Source: Vibrio maritimus (GTDB lineage Bacteria > Pseudomonadota > Gammaproteobacteria > Enterobacterales > Vibrionaceae). Taken from it: a stretch of DNA of 64,000 nucleotides. Both the position numbers and the translations under genes were made by a program. The stretch lies in the NCBI GenBank assembly GCA_003263775.1, contig JYJJ01000065.1, forward strand, positions 94,809 to 158,808, given 5' to 3'. Each line of letters starts with the position of its first letter. Within the stretch, counting starts at the first letter, position 1. Below the pieces are notes generated by a model. That model was not told the origin of the DNA and searched no databases. It saw only the letters and a list, made by a program, of their open reading frames with translations. This document shows positions 18,687 through 29,514 of this stretch, piece by piece.

Positions 18687-20674
18687 TTAGAACTGATAAC
18701 CCCATCCAACAAATGCAAAATAGCCATTGTAGTTTTGATCTACGTTACCCAATGTGAGTGAGTCTTGGGAATATAAGTAATCAAACTCAGAGAAGCGCTC
18801 GTAGCGCATATCCAGATGTAAGGTTTGTTGTTCGGTGAGTTGATATTGCCCTTTGATTTCTGCTCTGTGAGTGGTGGCGCTATTGTTTGGATATTGATAG
18901 CTACCGCCTGTGGTTTGGGTTTTGCCTCGACCATCGCTGTAGCTGTAATCCATCGATAAGCTTAGTTTCGATGCCATTAAGCTGTTGTCGGAAATACCAA
19001 TGCCTATGGTGGTGATGTCATCGGTGAGTTCAGATTGGAACCGCGCGTAATCACTGACATCGCTATTCGCGTGTTGCTGTTCCGACACAATGCGTTGTTG
19101 GTTAAGGTAAGCGTAGCCCGTTGTGCCGCCTATTAATGCCCAATTCAGGCCAAGATCGTACCCCAAGTCTCTGGCGAAACTTGTGCCAATATCAGGTTTG
19201 CGATAGTGGTCATTGGCAATCCATGCATCGAGTGTGATTTGCCATACGTCGCTCACGTCAAAACTGGTATCCACTCTCGACTCTAGGCGGTCTCTGTCGG
19301 CCAGATAAAACTTGCGAAGATTGGGAGCACTTGAGGAAGTAGACCAATCCGAGCCGGAGCGAACATCATAGAGAAGCTTGGCGCCAAGTTGCCAACTGCC
19401 TGCCGGGCGGTAGCGCGTAGCGAGATACAACTGATTATTTTGGGTGACTTCTCGGTCTGCGTATGAGCGCTTATTGTGACGATAGTCATAGCCACCATTA
19501 ACCCTCAATGACCGAGTGAGTTTGTGCTGCAAAGCCACCGACGCTTTAGTTTGGCTGCGGTCGTAATCGAGGCGTTGAGAACCGACCAAGGTATCTTTGT
19601 CCGATTTATCATCGCGATCTAAATAATCAATGTTTAGTTTTAAGGTGGACTTAGTGCTCAACCTATTTAGGTAGTGAGCATCAAAACTCCAGGTATTCAC
19701 TTTTCCTTGGAAGTTACTCTGCATGATAGGGGCTTGAGGATACTGAGCGACATCTGCTTGTGAAGTCGACTGTGACCATTGCAAGCGGCTGTTAACAATT
19801 TGACTGTCAGTGCGATAGTCACCGGAAAGGCTCAATTGATGAAATTCATTATCAGGCTCATAAGCGAGCTGATTGGCAAAGACGTTACCAGTCTCACCGT
19901 AATAGAGCGTGCGGTGGTCATTTCGATAGACCGAGCCACGGTAGGCAAACTCGGTTCCCCAGTTTTCCTGTCGATATTTCAGCCCTGCTTGGCTGTTTAA
20001 TGTTTGCTGATCCACGGGTTTGGCGAGATAACTGGGCGCATAGCCAACACCTGGAATAAAACTTATATATGAAGCTTGTGTGCCTTGTTTTTGCTCAAGC
20101 TTCATTGTGGCGTAAGGTGTCCAAGGTGAGTTAGGCTCGTAGCTTAACGTGAGCCCTAACGCTTTGCGCTTTACTGATTTCTCGAACGGTTTGAAATCTG
20201 AACTCAGTACTTGAACATTATTACTTCCCTGATAAGGGCTTAGACTACTATTGTTCCAGTAATAAGGGTGCTCGCTGTAAGAAAGGCCAAGCCTGATGCC
20301 TTGGTAATGGCCTATCTCGCCACGTAGCAAAAAGCGTTCAAACCCCAAGTCTCTGACTTCAAATTGCTGATATTGGCCGGATTGGTCTTGGTTAGTGACC
20401 TCGCCGCTTAGCGCGGCAACTGCGCCTTGATCCTGTCCAGTGGCACCCAGTTATTAAACCTTGGGCTGCCGCTATTATCCACATAGCCAAGTCCTAAGTT
20501 GAGATTGGTGGAGAAATCTGGGACTGCTTCACAAGCATCACAGCCCCAACGGCTGGTATTAGCCGCTTGAGCTTCTTGTAGAGAAAAGCTTTGAGTAGCC
20601 CAAACTGGCAGAGCAAGGGCGGCGCTTATCGCTGTCCATAAAGGTGATAGTTTCCATAAAGGTGATAGTTTCAT
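18687..20674 (-). CDS. mtrB: MtrB/PioB-type outer-membrane porin of the cytochrome conduit (frameshifted)
   Basis: An outer-membrane beta-barrel of about 662 residues. It forms the sheath through which the periplasmic decaheme meets the extracellular decaheme. The signal peptide ends near PVWA. Close to the mature N-terminus is the CxxC pair (RWGCDACEAVPDF) typical of MtrB, followed by the GYVDNSG repeat start and about 26 alternating polar/aromatic strands ending in aromatic GYQF, as expected for a barrel. The frame is interrupted near 20443. The second frame resumes as GQDQGAVAALSGE..., so one base is missing. It is the last gene of the minus-strand mtrC-mtrA-mtrB order. Confidence 0.85.
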
Positions 20675-20683
20675 TATCGCCTC

Positions 20684-21640
20684 CTAATGACTCAATACTC
20701 GACCACGGGGATGATTACTTCCGTGAACCTGAGTGTGACAGTTCATACAGCTTCCGCCCCTAACACGGAGGTCTCCGTTCGGCACATCGACATTGGCATG
20801 AGGCACTTTGTGGCAATCTTGACAGAGCTGGGGTGGGCGCTTGATAAGTAGCGCCTGATTGATAGACCCGTGCGGGTTATGGCAAAGACTGCAATCTTCA
20901 CTCACGGGTTCATGTTCCCAGAGATTTGGCCCACGCTTTTCAGCATGGCATTCAAAGCAACTGTCGTTGATAGAGCGCCATTTCAAGCTATATTCATTGA
21001 CGGTTTGGTGAGCGTCGTGACAGTTTGAACATGTCATGTCGCCGTTCAAAATAGGGTGACTGGTACGTTTATGAAGATCAGACTTGGTACGAACATGACA
21101 ATTGGTGCATACCTCTGTCTGAAGCTCCGGCACCATTACTGGATCTTGCTTTTGGTGAACTTTGTGGCAGCTTGAGCATGAGAGATCTTCAAATGCATGT
21201 TCACTGCTATGCCAAGCAGCACGCCCTGAGTCGGTATGGCAGGATAAGCAGACAGAGTTTTGTTTTTCCGCACTAACGGGAGAAAGATCCCCAAAGGTGA
21301 TCATTGGCTCTCTCGGCTTATTGCCTCTTGGTTTTCGGGCATGATTACCCAGTGGGCCGTGGCAAGCTTCGCATTGATTGGCGTTCATTGGACTGTCCGG
21401 GTGGCGAACATTACCGTGAATGTTGTCAAAAATGCCCATAGCAGATTGCTCAGACTCGTCGTCGTGACAGCGAAGACAGTCGTTGGCCCCTTTTCGAGAA
21501 TATTTTCCCTTAGAGAACTTCTCAACAAGCTGCAATTCAATGTCTTGTTTAGGATCTGAATCCTCGCCGTAGACAGAAGTGGCTACGATAGCCAAAGCCA
21601 AAAACAGCATACTTAACCAGCGGTTACTTACCCAATCCAT
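20684..21640 (-). CDS. mtrA: MtrA/DmsE-type periplasmic decaheme cytochrome c
   Basis: A 318-residue exported protein with ten CxxCH heme-binding motifs in a regular array (CLRCH, CEACH, CLSCH, CSSCH, CTNCH, CSNCH, CFECH, CSLCH, CQDCH, CMNCH). This is the hallmark of the MtrA/PioA/DmsE family. It carries electrons across the periplasm through the MtrB porin. A signal peptide (LSMLFLALAIVATSVYG) is present. The start overlaps the end of the mtrC-like gene by 13 bases, and mtrB begins 10 bases after the stop, so the three genes form one operon. The frame is intact. Confidence 0.92.
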   Translation of the reverse strand: MDWVSNRWLSMLFLALAIVATSVYGEDSDPKQDIELQLVEKFSKGKYSRKGANDCLRCHDDESEQSAMGIFDNIHGNVRHPDSPMNANQCEACHGPLGNHARKPRGNKPREPMITFGDLSPVSAEKQNSVCLSCHTDSGRAAWHSSEHAFEDLSCSSCHKVHQKQDPVMVPELQTEVCTNCHVRTKSDLHKRTSHPILNGDMTCSNCHDAHQTVNEYSLKWRSINDSCFECHAEKRGPNLWEHEPVSEDCSLCHNPHGSINQALLIKRPPQLCQDCHKVPHANVDVPNGDLRVRGGSCMNCHTQVHGSNHPRGRVLSH

Positions 21641-23861
21641 TCGCTGCTCCTTAGCTTTGTAAGAGGGCGGCCAAGGAAAACCAAGGCCGCTTTTTCGTTG
21701 TTAACGGTAGTCGTAGAGTTATGAACGCTGTCTACACCTTTGAGCATGCCGACGGCGTGGCATGACGCACATTGTTCACTGCCAGTAGCGGCTTCTGCCG
21801 TGTCTGCAGCAAAGACCGCTCCGTTGCGAATCATGTGATCAAGTGGGAAGGTGTTCACATCGGCATCACCTAGCGACTGTTGCGAACCATCTTCATTCTC
21901 TACGCCAACGTGACAGGAACCGCAGGTCACCAATGCAGCGCTGAACCATTTGGCTTCGCCATTCGTTGTTGCCAACGATGGGCGATTATTTTGCTGATTC
22001 GGCAAGTTGTATTGCTCCCGAGTGTGGCAACCTTCACAGTTGTTGCTGTCGCAGGGTAGGTAGGAGAGCCGTCACGATGAGAGCCAAACGCATGGAACGA
22101 GTGTACGTGGTACTTCAGGTCGGCAGGGAAACCAGCATAGTAAGCGGCGCGTTCTGAGTTGTGGCAGTTGATACATTGCTGAAGATCTCTCGCACCGTGA
22201 CTTGTCACATGGATAGTGAAATCTTTATGGCAGTTACTACACGCTTCAACATCCGCGCCGATAGGTAGCATATGAGAGAGCTCAATGCCGCCAAAGTCAA
22301 AGCTCTTAGATGTGGTTTTCGCTGCAATGCGCCATGGAGCGTACTCGGTTTTCTCTGCAGATAACTCCGAGCAGGCTTTTAGTTTTCCATTTCGTCTGTC
22401 TGCACACAAAACGACTTCCGCAACCGAGACCGTCAATTTGGAATTGGCATCTGGCTGTTTACTAGAGCCAGACAAGTCTTGCGAACAAATAAATAGACCA
22501 TCACCTTGTGGCGCACAGTTGTCAGCAGAACCATCACTTGTGACCATATTGAGGTTGGTATAGCTTAGCTCCGGGCCAGCGCCGTTGTCCCAGTTCAACT
22601 GAAGGTAAATTCTAGGAGTGAATTTATAGTCACTAGGGTTAACATCTAGGTAAGGTGTGAGCTCGGTAATCGAGGCAATCCCTTTTTCTTCAATTTTGAC
22701 GCGAACATCGACAACATAATTGCTGCCTTCTATTCGAGCATTTTCGACGTCGATAGATACGGTTTCGCTTGCTTGCTGTATCTTGTTCACACGCCCAATA
22801 TGAACGTCGTGAACATTTAAATCTGGATTGCCTTCTGTATGGCAACTGGTGCATGATTCAGCTGACCAATTTGCCCCTGCTTCTCCCACGTGCACCGAAA
22901 GACCAGAACCACTAGCGAGCGTATCGCGAACTTGGTGGCATGTTTGGCAGGAATCATAGTCTTGTTTCATCCAATTCGCGGCATCATCAGTGACATCGGC
23001 AACAGGGGCTTTATGACAAGCATCGCAATTGCGAATATCCTGAGGGTAGGGCTTATCAACGAACGCATACGAAGACGCTAAGGTTGGATCGTTGGTAACA
23101 GCGTTGCCTTCCTCATCCTCGGTGATTAGTTCAAAGATATCGCCGTGCGCTGTATGGACAATGGTTTCAAGACTTCGGCGAGTTGTTTGGGGAACACTGT
23201 TGTTATGACAGGCAACACAGACGCGAGGATCTTTTCGACTGCCATGTTTTATCGCCGTGTCTTGGTGACAGCTCGTACAACTAGCGCTATCAAGAATATT
23301 TCTGGTAAACGGAGCTGCGTTGCCGCTTGGCACCCAATCGATGACTTCACTTAATCTCTCACCGCTCTCAAGTTTGTATTCAAAAGTAATACGATGCAGT
23401 AGATCTTCATCCCAAGGGATCACCGTATTGTCTGAGCTAGCGGGGTCAATCACTGAAGTGACATCAAAGCTGAAAGTATGACGATATTGGCCTGGCGCCA
23501 ATGTTTCTAGGTTAGAGGTTGTTTCGACGTATGAGGTGGTCGTGCCATCTCGTTCACGGTAAGTGAAGTTCTTCCACATTGACTTTTCGAGAGATGTAGC
23601 ACCTTGTGCTGGGTTTTCTGGCCTATGAATGAGTTTCATTAGACCAAAAGAAGGATCTGACGTTAGCGTGATCGCTTCACCAGAGTCGTTCTTAACGGTG
23701 AACTCGACCGACAGAGAACCATCGTTATTTAGTACAGGTGTATTGAGTGACACGGCCGCCTGGTTAGAGACAGGAATAGTCTGATCATCACTTTCGCCGC
23801 TGTTACATCCAGAAAGTGAGACCGCGAGGAGTGTCAACCATATCAATGTTATTATTTTCAT
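21628..23861 (-). CDS. mtrC: MtrC/OmcA-type outer-membrane decaheme lipoprotein (frameshifted)
   Basis: About 744 residues with a lipoprotein signal (LAVSLSGCNSG, Cys20). Ten CxxCH motifs occur in two groups of five (CTSCH, CVACH, CDACH, CQTCH, CTSCH and CSNCH, CINCH, CEGCH, CGSCH, CASCH). They are separated by a long beta-rich region, the usual two-pentaheme layout of MtrC/OmcA. It would pass electrons to extracellular acceptors such as Fe(III) or flavins. A frameshift near 22044 splits the last three hemes from the rest; restoring one G (CCTGGCGAC) rejoins them. The start has AAGGA upstream. It leads the minus-strand operon. Confidence 0.9.
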
Positions 23862-24107
23862 GGCGTATCCTTACTAGCAAGTGCAGCAAATAGTAGGTGA
23901 ATAAACAGCAAAACCATCCTTTAATCTGCGCCTTTGTTATTACTAGCATACAGTTAATTTGAATTTTGGTACTTCCCTTGCATTGGTGATTATATTTTTA
24001 AGCTATTTTATAAAACTTGATCGAGGCCAATAAATAAACTAATTAATTATTCTACTGTTATAGTGTTGAGACTTGGATCAATAAATCACTCACTAACGGA
24101 GTATGCT
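23862..24107. promoter_or_regulatory. Divergent promoter region between mtrC and pdsA-like genes
   Basis: A 246-base AT-rich gap separates the two divergent arms of the electron transfer locus. The only gene-like features are the ribosome sites at each end (AAGGATACGCC and ACGGAGTATGCT). I see no clear FNR (TTGAT-N4-ATCAA), CRP, or ArcA site, although AT-rich runs are present at 23990-24060. Both arms could be controlled together from here. Confidence 0.5.
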
Positions 24108-24724
24108 ATGAAACAGCCGGAATTAATTATTAAGATTCTAAAGCTATCCCCTATATTTATCGTGTCCTGTAGCTATAGCTTACATCTAAATGCAAATGAT
24201 AAATTGATAGCAATGTGTGACTCTTGTCATGGCAATAATGGTGTCAGTCTTCAGTCTGACATTCCGACGATTGCGGCTTGCCTGAGTGGAATTTATCAGA
24301 TCAGATGTTTCAGTATTTAGACGGAAGGCAATCAAAAACAATGACTTATGAAGTTGATGGGGCTGAAGGAAGTAGTGATATGACGTCAGTGGTCGAGGGC
24401 CTAACGGAACAAGAAGTTGAGGAACTTGCAGCGTACTACTCCGCATTTGATTTTGTTAGTGCCAATCAAGACTTCGACGCAAATATGGCAAAGCTTGGTG
24501 AAGAAATTCACATAAAACAATGTGACAGCTGTCATAGTAAAGGCGGTAGCGATCCCGATGATGAAGCGTCAATACTTGCTGGTCAACATAAAGAATACAT
24601 TTTAAATTCGTTAAAAGAATACCGAGATGGATTAAGACCTAGCGATAAAAAAATGCTTAGAGAAATAAGAAAGCTGAACGACGATCAATTAATTTCTCTT
24701 TCTGAGTATTACGCTAGTCTTTAA
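24108..24724 (+). CDS. PdsA-like diheme c-type cytochrome (frameshifted)
   Basis: About 205 residues, exported, with two class I cytochrome c domains. The first CxxCH is MCDSCHGNNG and the second is QCDSCHSKGG, each followed by helices and conserved Met/Tyr positions of cytochrome c553/c4-type folds (ALAAYYSAFDF-like segment in the first). The start ATG has ACGGAG six bases upstream. One G restored near 24278 (GCGGGCTTGCC) repairs the frame. Its position between the quinol dehydrogenase and mtrCAB matches the PdsA shuttle of the hybrid Mtr/Pds pathway known from Vibrio natriegens, where it bridges periplasmic transfer. Confidence 0.78.
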
Positions 24725-24768
24725 TAAATAAGTGGTTATATCATTCAATACCACTAAAGAGGTACGAG

Positions 24769-25268
24769 TTGAAATCTGTTCTTATTTTAATAGTAGGTGC
24801 GCTTTTATATCTTGGTTATGATAGCGCAATGACATACACCAATAGCAATCAGTTTTGTTTTGGTTGTCATGTTGGTATGGATACGATTGTCGAGGAGTAT
24901 CAATCTTCGGTTCACTACCATAATACTAAAGGTGTGGTAGCGGCAACATGCAGTGATTGTCATGTGCAAGAGAAACGATCCCGAAAATTCAATTGAAGAT
25001 AGCGGCGACAGCAGACATTTTTCATAAGCTCTTGGGAACGATCACCCTGGAGAATTTTGAGGATGAACACAGGGAGCGGCTGTTTTCCAAAGTGACTCAT
25101 GACTTTAAGGAAAATGATTCAAAACAGTGTCGATACTGTCATGACGTAGAGCGTATGGACTTGAACAATCAATCTCGAAGCGCAAAGAGAAGGCATCTGA
25201 CAATGGCAGAGAAAGGACAAACCTGCGTAGATTGTCATGATGGTATCGCACATGAGTTGCCCAAATAG
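24769..25268 (+). CDS. cymA: NapC/NirT/CymA-like tetraheme quinol dehydrogenase (frameshifted)
   Basis: About 166 residues with one N-terminal membrane anchor (SVLILIVGALLYLGYDSAM) and four CxxCH motifs (CFGCH, CSDCH, CRYCH, CVDCH). This is the NapC/NirT/CymA arrangement that oxidises quinol and delivers electrons to the periplasm. The motif DCHVPRETIPKI...HKLLGTIT is typical. TTG at 24769 is the likely start, with AAAGAGG upstream. Near 24966 one C must be restored (GTGCCAAGAG). It lies 45 bases after the diheme gene on the same strand. Confidence 0.85.
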
Positions 25269-25308
25269 ATAGCGCTGGTGGTTGGGGGCTTCGGTAGATG
25301 TTTATTAA

Positions 25309-25348
25309 TACTTGATCGGTGTAAAGCGATTAAGCCGCCGATCAAGTA
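25309..25348. terminator. Inverted repeat between convergent genes (probable terminator)
   Basis: TACTTGATCGG (25309-25319) and CCGATCAAGTA (25338-25348) form an 11-bp perfect stem with an 18-base loop and no strong T-run. It lies between the cymA-like gene and the convergent oxidoreductase. Confidence 0.55.
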
Positions 25349-25376
25349 TAGGAACATTGGCTAACTGCCTAGGATT

Positions 25377-26378
25377 TCAATTTACGCCATTAACTAAACC
25401 AGCATAACCGCCCCGGGTCAAACAGGTCTCCATAACACGAATGACATTTCTACTTGTTTCATGGCTTAGGATATCTGAGTGGTGGACATTGTTTTGTAGC
25501 ACCGATGAGAAGTGCTCGATTTCGTTAGCAAATCCGCCACCTTTGATTGGCATAGAGATTTTGGTCAATTTACCTTGGTAGGTTATGTCTATGGTCGATG
25601 AACTCCACCATTTCTCGTGCATAACGATTTCTAGCTCTGGCCCTCGAAGAACGGCATTTCGTGGCAGGTCGCGTGTAATTGAGGCGCAAATGCGGCCTTT
25701 CAACGGACCATCAAATGAGAAGGTAGCGTTCTCGTCGACTTCACTTTGTTTATTGTCTTGAACGTACTCGACAGTAGGAACGTCAATCGTACAACCCGCA
25801 AGCTGACATAAATCCGCGTATAGCCAAAGACCATAAACGCCGACATCTAACGTAGCACCACCACAAAGCTTAGGATTAAACAGATGCCAAGCACTGTCGA
25901 ACTCGTGCCAGTTGCCAAATGACGCTTCAACTGAGGTAATTTCAACCTTATTGTCGAGGATAAACTGCTTCATTGCGCGATACGCTGGAAACGTCACGCT
26001 TTTCATCGCTTCAGCGAGCAGCAGGCCATTGCTCTTCGCGAGCGCAGCCATCGCATCCCAGTCAGCCAAATTAGTGAGAGCGGGCTTTTCAACCAGCACA
26101 TGTTTTCCATTGTTTAGAAAAAGCGCTACTAGCTCTTTGTGAAATGGATGGATAGTCGCTACGTAGATAGCGTCAATATTGCTATCACTGGCGAGTTCCA
26201 TGTAAGAGCCATAGCTTGTTTCGCAGCCATACTGTTTAGAAAACTCTTTGGCACGGCTGAGGTCTCTTGCTGCAACTGCAAAAAGCTCTCCGTTTTCAAC
26301 GTGAGCGGTTAGATCTTTTGCAAATCGATGGGCAATGTTTCCTAGGCCTGCGATGCCCCAGCGTATTTTTTGGGTCAA
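25377..26378 (-). CDS. Gfo/Idh/MocA family oxidoreductase
   Basis: A 333-residue NAD(P)-dependent oxidoreductase. The N-terminal Rossmann motif is GIAGLGNIA (about residues 8-16), followed by VATIHPFH and the conserved VLVEKPAL with the EKP Lys. The C-terminal alpha/beta domain carries GGATLDVGVYGLW, the usual substrate-site stretch. The substrate is unknown; the family works on sugars, inositols, or dihydrodiols. The start is TTG at 26378, decided by AGGAG six bases upstream. The frame is intact. Confidence 0.85.
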   Translation of the reverse strand: MTQKIRWGIAGLGNIAHRFAKDLTAHVENGELFAVAARDLSRAKEFSKQYGCETSYGSYMELASDSNIDAIYVATIHPFHKELVALFLNNGKHVLVEKPALTNLADWDAMAALAKSNGLLLAEAMKSVTFPAYRAMKQFILDNKVEITSVEASFGNWHEFDSAWHLFNPKLCGGATLDVGVYGLWLYADLCQLAGCTIDVPTVEYVQDNKQSEVDENATFSFDGPLKGRICASITRDLPRNAVLRGPELEIVMHEKWWSSSTIDITYQGKLTKISMPIKGGGFANEIEHFSSVLQNNVHHSDILSHETSRNVIRVMETCLTRGGYAGLVNGVN

Positions 26379-26502
26379 GTGATTCTCCTATGCACCTTCT
26401 TTACAACAGTAGGTGCTTTGTACTGCCTAATTCTATTTAAAAAATAATGACTTAATCGGGTAATGCGAGTTTGACTGCGTATTTAGATACTCGTTTGCCA
26501 AC

Positions 26503-27677
26503 CTATTGCTGTTTTTTCATCACCAAGTTGAGCAGCAGTAACAAGCTTACCGGGAATAGCGAGGCAAGCAGCATCCATGTCCAGCCTTGAGTAAAGAGCA
26601 CGATCCCAGCGCCCAGCGAGCCAGAGGCTTGAAAGGCTGTGATTGAAAAGTCGTTCACTGCTTGTACTTTAAAGCGCTCACTAGGTTTATAGGTTTGCGG
26701 CAATAGCGAGGTTCCACCAATAAACAGAAAGTTCCAGCCGACTCCTAGTGCAACCAATGCCCACCAATAATGATGAACAGAGTGGCCTAGCAACGCAACC
26801 GCGATACAAGCGAGGAAGACCACACAGCCGAGAGTAATGAGCTTATAGACACCAATACGTTTAATGATAAGTGGGGTGATGAGTGAAGGGAGGTACATTG
26901 CCATAACATGACTTTGGATAACCCACTTGGCACTTTGAATATCGTGTCCGTGTCCTGACATTGCCAGTGGGGTTGCCGTCATAAGAAAAGCCATTACTGC
27001 GTATGCTGTGAGACCAGAGCCTATCGCTAGCCACAGCATGGGCTGCTGAAATAGCATGGATAAGGTTCTAGCGTCCCCCGCTTCTGTTGTGTTCTCCTGA
27101 ACATTGAGCGGCTTCATTGCTAAAGCAAGAATGGCTGCGCCAATCAATTCTAAAATGCCAAGCGCAGCATAGGCGCGAGCATATTCAGCATCGAATAGGG
27201 TAATCGACTGACTATATTCAGTAGCTCAGGCCCAACCCACGCCGCAGCGATGCCTCCGACTAAAACTAAGCTAATAACACTTGGGTGCTGAGCGGGACTT
27301 TCACAGCTTTCAATCGCGGCAAAACGATACTGGCCCACATACGCTAATTGAGTGCCAAGCAAGAATGCACTCGCGCAGAATCCCCAAAAACTGCCACCCT
27401 CAATGCTCCAAGCAGCACCAAGAGCACTGACACTACTAACGATAGCGGCTAAAACGAACGCACGTTTTCTGCCAAGCTTTTTTTGAATTCGAGCAGCAGG
27501 AAAAACATTCAGCGATACGCCGACAATCAGCGCCGTGACTGGCAATGTGGCGAACGTAGGATCAGAATGAAGCTGTGCGCCGACAATCCCGCCTAAAAAC
27601 ACATTCAGTGCGCCAACAGACAAGACGAAAGGCTGCACTAGCGCGAGCAACCAGGCGTTCCATGGTAATGATTTCAT
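26503..27677 (-). CDS. MFS transporter (frameshifted)
   Basis: About 391 residues, 12 helices. The loop 2-3 motif is AARIQKKLGRKRAFVL (about residues 60-76), the classical MFS G-x-x-x-D/GRK-R signature in shortened form. The first frame covers helices 1-5, and the rest continues from about 27200 in another frame (SITLFDAEYARAYAALGILELIG). A single lost T or other base near 27215 explains it. The substrate is not predictable. It lies near a macro-domain gene on the same strand. Confidence 0.75.
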
Positions 27678-27770
27678 TATTTTTCTTATGTGGTGCTTTT
27701 GATGGTGTTAATGGTGACGGAATTTGACAGAAAAGCAATCTCACACTCTTTTGGTTTGCATCCTTTTGAT

Positions 27771-28279
27771 TCAGTTATCGAACGCGCTCTGCCAAATAGC
27801 CAACATTTCATCACCAAATAAATAAAAGGTCATAGTTAGTGATTGATACTCTTCTCTTTGGCAAACTTCGAGGGCAACTTGCGCCGCCTCTTGGGGTGGG
27901 TAGCCATAGATGCCACACGAGATAGCAGGCAGGGCAACACTCTTGCAGTCGTACTTTAGAGCCAGATCGAGTGATTGTTTGTATGATGAGGCCAGCACCT
28001 CTTCGGGATGGGCGAATTTATCGTAAATTGGCCCCACTGTATGGATAACGTAGCGGGCCTTCAAGTTCCCAGCGCTAGTGATACGCGCATCGCCAAACGG
28101 ACAGCGCTTGCCGTCCACTTCTTTCACTTCATAGCAAGCTTTTAACAGCTCAGGTCCCGCTGCGCGATGAATCGCACCATCAACACCTCCGCCTCCCAGC
28201 ATTCTAGTATTGGCGGCGTTCACGATAGCATCGACGCTAGCTTGGTTATGTCACCGTTGACTAAAAAGATGTTTTGCAT
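27771..28279 (-). CDS. Macro domain ADP-ribose hydrolase, YmdB-like (frameshifted)
   Basis: A single macro domain of about 169 residues. The frame from 28223 carries MNAANTRMLGGGGVDGAIHRAAGPEL, the ADP-ribose loop (NAANxxxxGGGGVDGAIH). The ALPAISCGIYGYP motif follows. The true start is the ATG at 28279, giving MQNIFLVNGDITKLA, and joins after one base is restored near 28230. Macro domains of this type remove acetyl groups from O-acetyl-ADP-ribose or ADP-ribose from proteins. There is no partner with a toxin function beside it. Confidence 0.85.
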
Positions 28280-28375
28280 AGTTAAAGCCCTTAACATGAT
28301 AGGTCATGATGCATTCTAAGCTAAATAGCGCAAAGGCGGATAACGGTGACTTGCCGTTTTTTAATTGGCTGAGGA

Positions 28376-28741
28376 TTACTCCTCATACATTGAGTAGAAC
28401 TTCTCCACTTCGCCTATGGTTTCCCAAGTCCCTTCAAAGCCAGCTGGGATAACAAATGCATCACCCTGCACGACGGTTTCGCTATGACCTGCCTGATCGG
28501 TAATAATGGCTTTACCTTTTATGATGTAACAGAACTCATCTTCACTGTAGCTGATGTTCCACTTACCTTCCGTAGAGCCCCAAGTGCCACAGAAAAAGTT
28601 CTCTTTGCTGTTGGCGAATTGGTTGTGAACTCGTTGCATAGGATTACCTGAAAGGCATTTTGTCGAATCAGTGCTGGTGGCTTGTTGCTGGCTCAAATCT
28701 GGAGAGATTCGTCGGAGTGTTTTTTTTGTTGTCATAGTCAT
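28376..28741 (-). CDS. Cupin domain protein (DUF861 type)
   Basis: A 121-residue single-domain cupin. The core reads YSEDEFCYIIKGKAIITDQAGHSETVVQGDAFVIPAGFEGTW; here the EDEFCYIIKG and GDAFVIPAG turns identify the beta-barrel of the DUF861 (EutQ-like) group. The usual metal-binding His set is reduced. An alternative start at 28735 (MTTKK) has GGAATGACT upstream and is equally plausible. The function is unknown. Confidence 0.8.
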   Translation of the reverse strand: MTMTTKKTLRRISPDLSQQQATSTDSTKCLSGNPMQRVHNQFANSKENFFCGTWGSTEGKWNISYSEDEFCYIIKGKAIITDQAGHSETVVQGDAFVIPAGFEGTWETIGEVEKFYSMYEE

Positions 28742-28935
28742 TCCATTAAGTGAGGGTGAGAAAGAGTAACGCGCAGTTCTATCATCGAGGCGCTGTTGTA
28801 CTACGCTAGCGGATTAACATTAATTTAACAACACTTGTTCTATACAACTTTTGGGCAACACGGAGAAGCCAATTGATGGCTGATGAGAATTCTATTACCT
28901 ATACTTTGTATGGTCTTTAGCAAACGGAGGTTTGT

Positions 28936-29415
28936 ATGACGATCTCAACTCGGTTAGACCATTATTTGCGCGAACATGATATCCCTTATCAAACCATTAC
29001 TCATAACCACAGTCGCAGTTCACTGCACAGTGGGGTTGAAGCGGGTATTCCTTTAGTGGCATTAGCAAAAGGGGTGGTGCTGGAAGATCATGAAGGTCAT
29101 CACATGATGGCGGTATTACCTGCAAATAATAAGGTCAGTTTGTCAAAACTGAATGATGAGCTAAATGCCAGTTATCATTTAGTGAAAGAAAGACAGGTTT
29201 ATCAACTTTTTGAAGATTGTGACCATGGTGCCGTCCCTCCAGTAGGAAGCGCGTACCATATGTCGACAGTATTTGATGAACTACTTACCCACCTCGATCA
29301 TGTGTACATAGAAGCGGGTGATCACGAAACCTTACTGAAACTTGAACGAGCAGCATTTCAGGAACTGATAGCGGACAGGCGATGCTTCAGGTTCAGCAGT
29401 CAGGTATTTCATTAA
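28936..29415 (+). CDS. YbaK/EbsC family aminoacyl-tRNA deacylase-like protein
   Basis: A 159-residue YbaK-fold protein. Members hydrolyse mischarged aminoacyl-tRNA (Cys-tRNAPro or Ala-tRNAPro). The conserved parts are VALAKGVVLEDHEG (with the Lys), MAVLPANNKVSLSKLN, and CDHGAVPPVGSAY, with the substrate-site motif GxVPPxG. The start ATG has GGAGG seven bases upstream. A terminator follows the stop immediately. The frame is intact. Confidence 0.85.
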   Translation: MTISTRLDHYLREHDIPYQTITHNHSRSSLHSGVEAGIPLVALAKGVVLEDHEGHHMMAVLPANNKVSLSKLNDELNASYHLVKERQVYQLFEDCDHGAVPPVGSAYHMSTVFDELLTHLDHVYIEAGDHETLLKLERAAFQELIADRRCFRFSSQVFH

Positions 29416-29419
29416 TGAT

Positions 29420-29449
29420 AAGCGACCTATTTAGGTCGCTTTGTTTTTT
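29420..29449 (+). terminator. Rho-independent terminator after the YbaK gene
   Basis: AAGCGACCTA (29420-29429) pairs with TAGGTCGCTT (29433-29442) across a 3-base loop and is followed by a T-run. Confidence 0.85.
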
Positions 29450-29462
29450 GATGTAACCAAAT

Positions 29463-29482
29463 AATTTGTTAGGACACAGCCC
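29463..29482 (-). repeat. GGACACA repeat, left copy by the helicase-PLD gene
   Basis: AATTTGTTAGGACACAGCCC at 29463-29482 matches a copy at 33490-33509 in the same orientation at 17 of 20 positions. The pair brackets the helicase-PLD gene. Both belong to the GTGTGTCC repeat family seen up to 37.4 kb. Confidence 0.5.
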
Positions 29483-29514
29483 AAAGTAAAAATTTTGAGC
29501 GCGTTTGACTTTTT

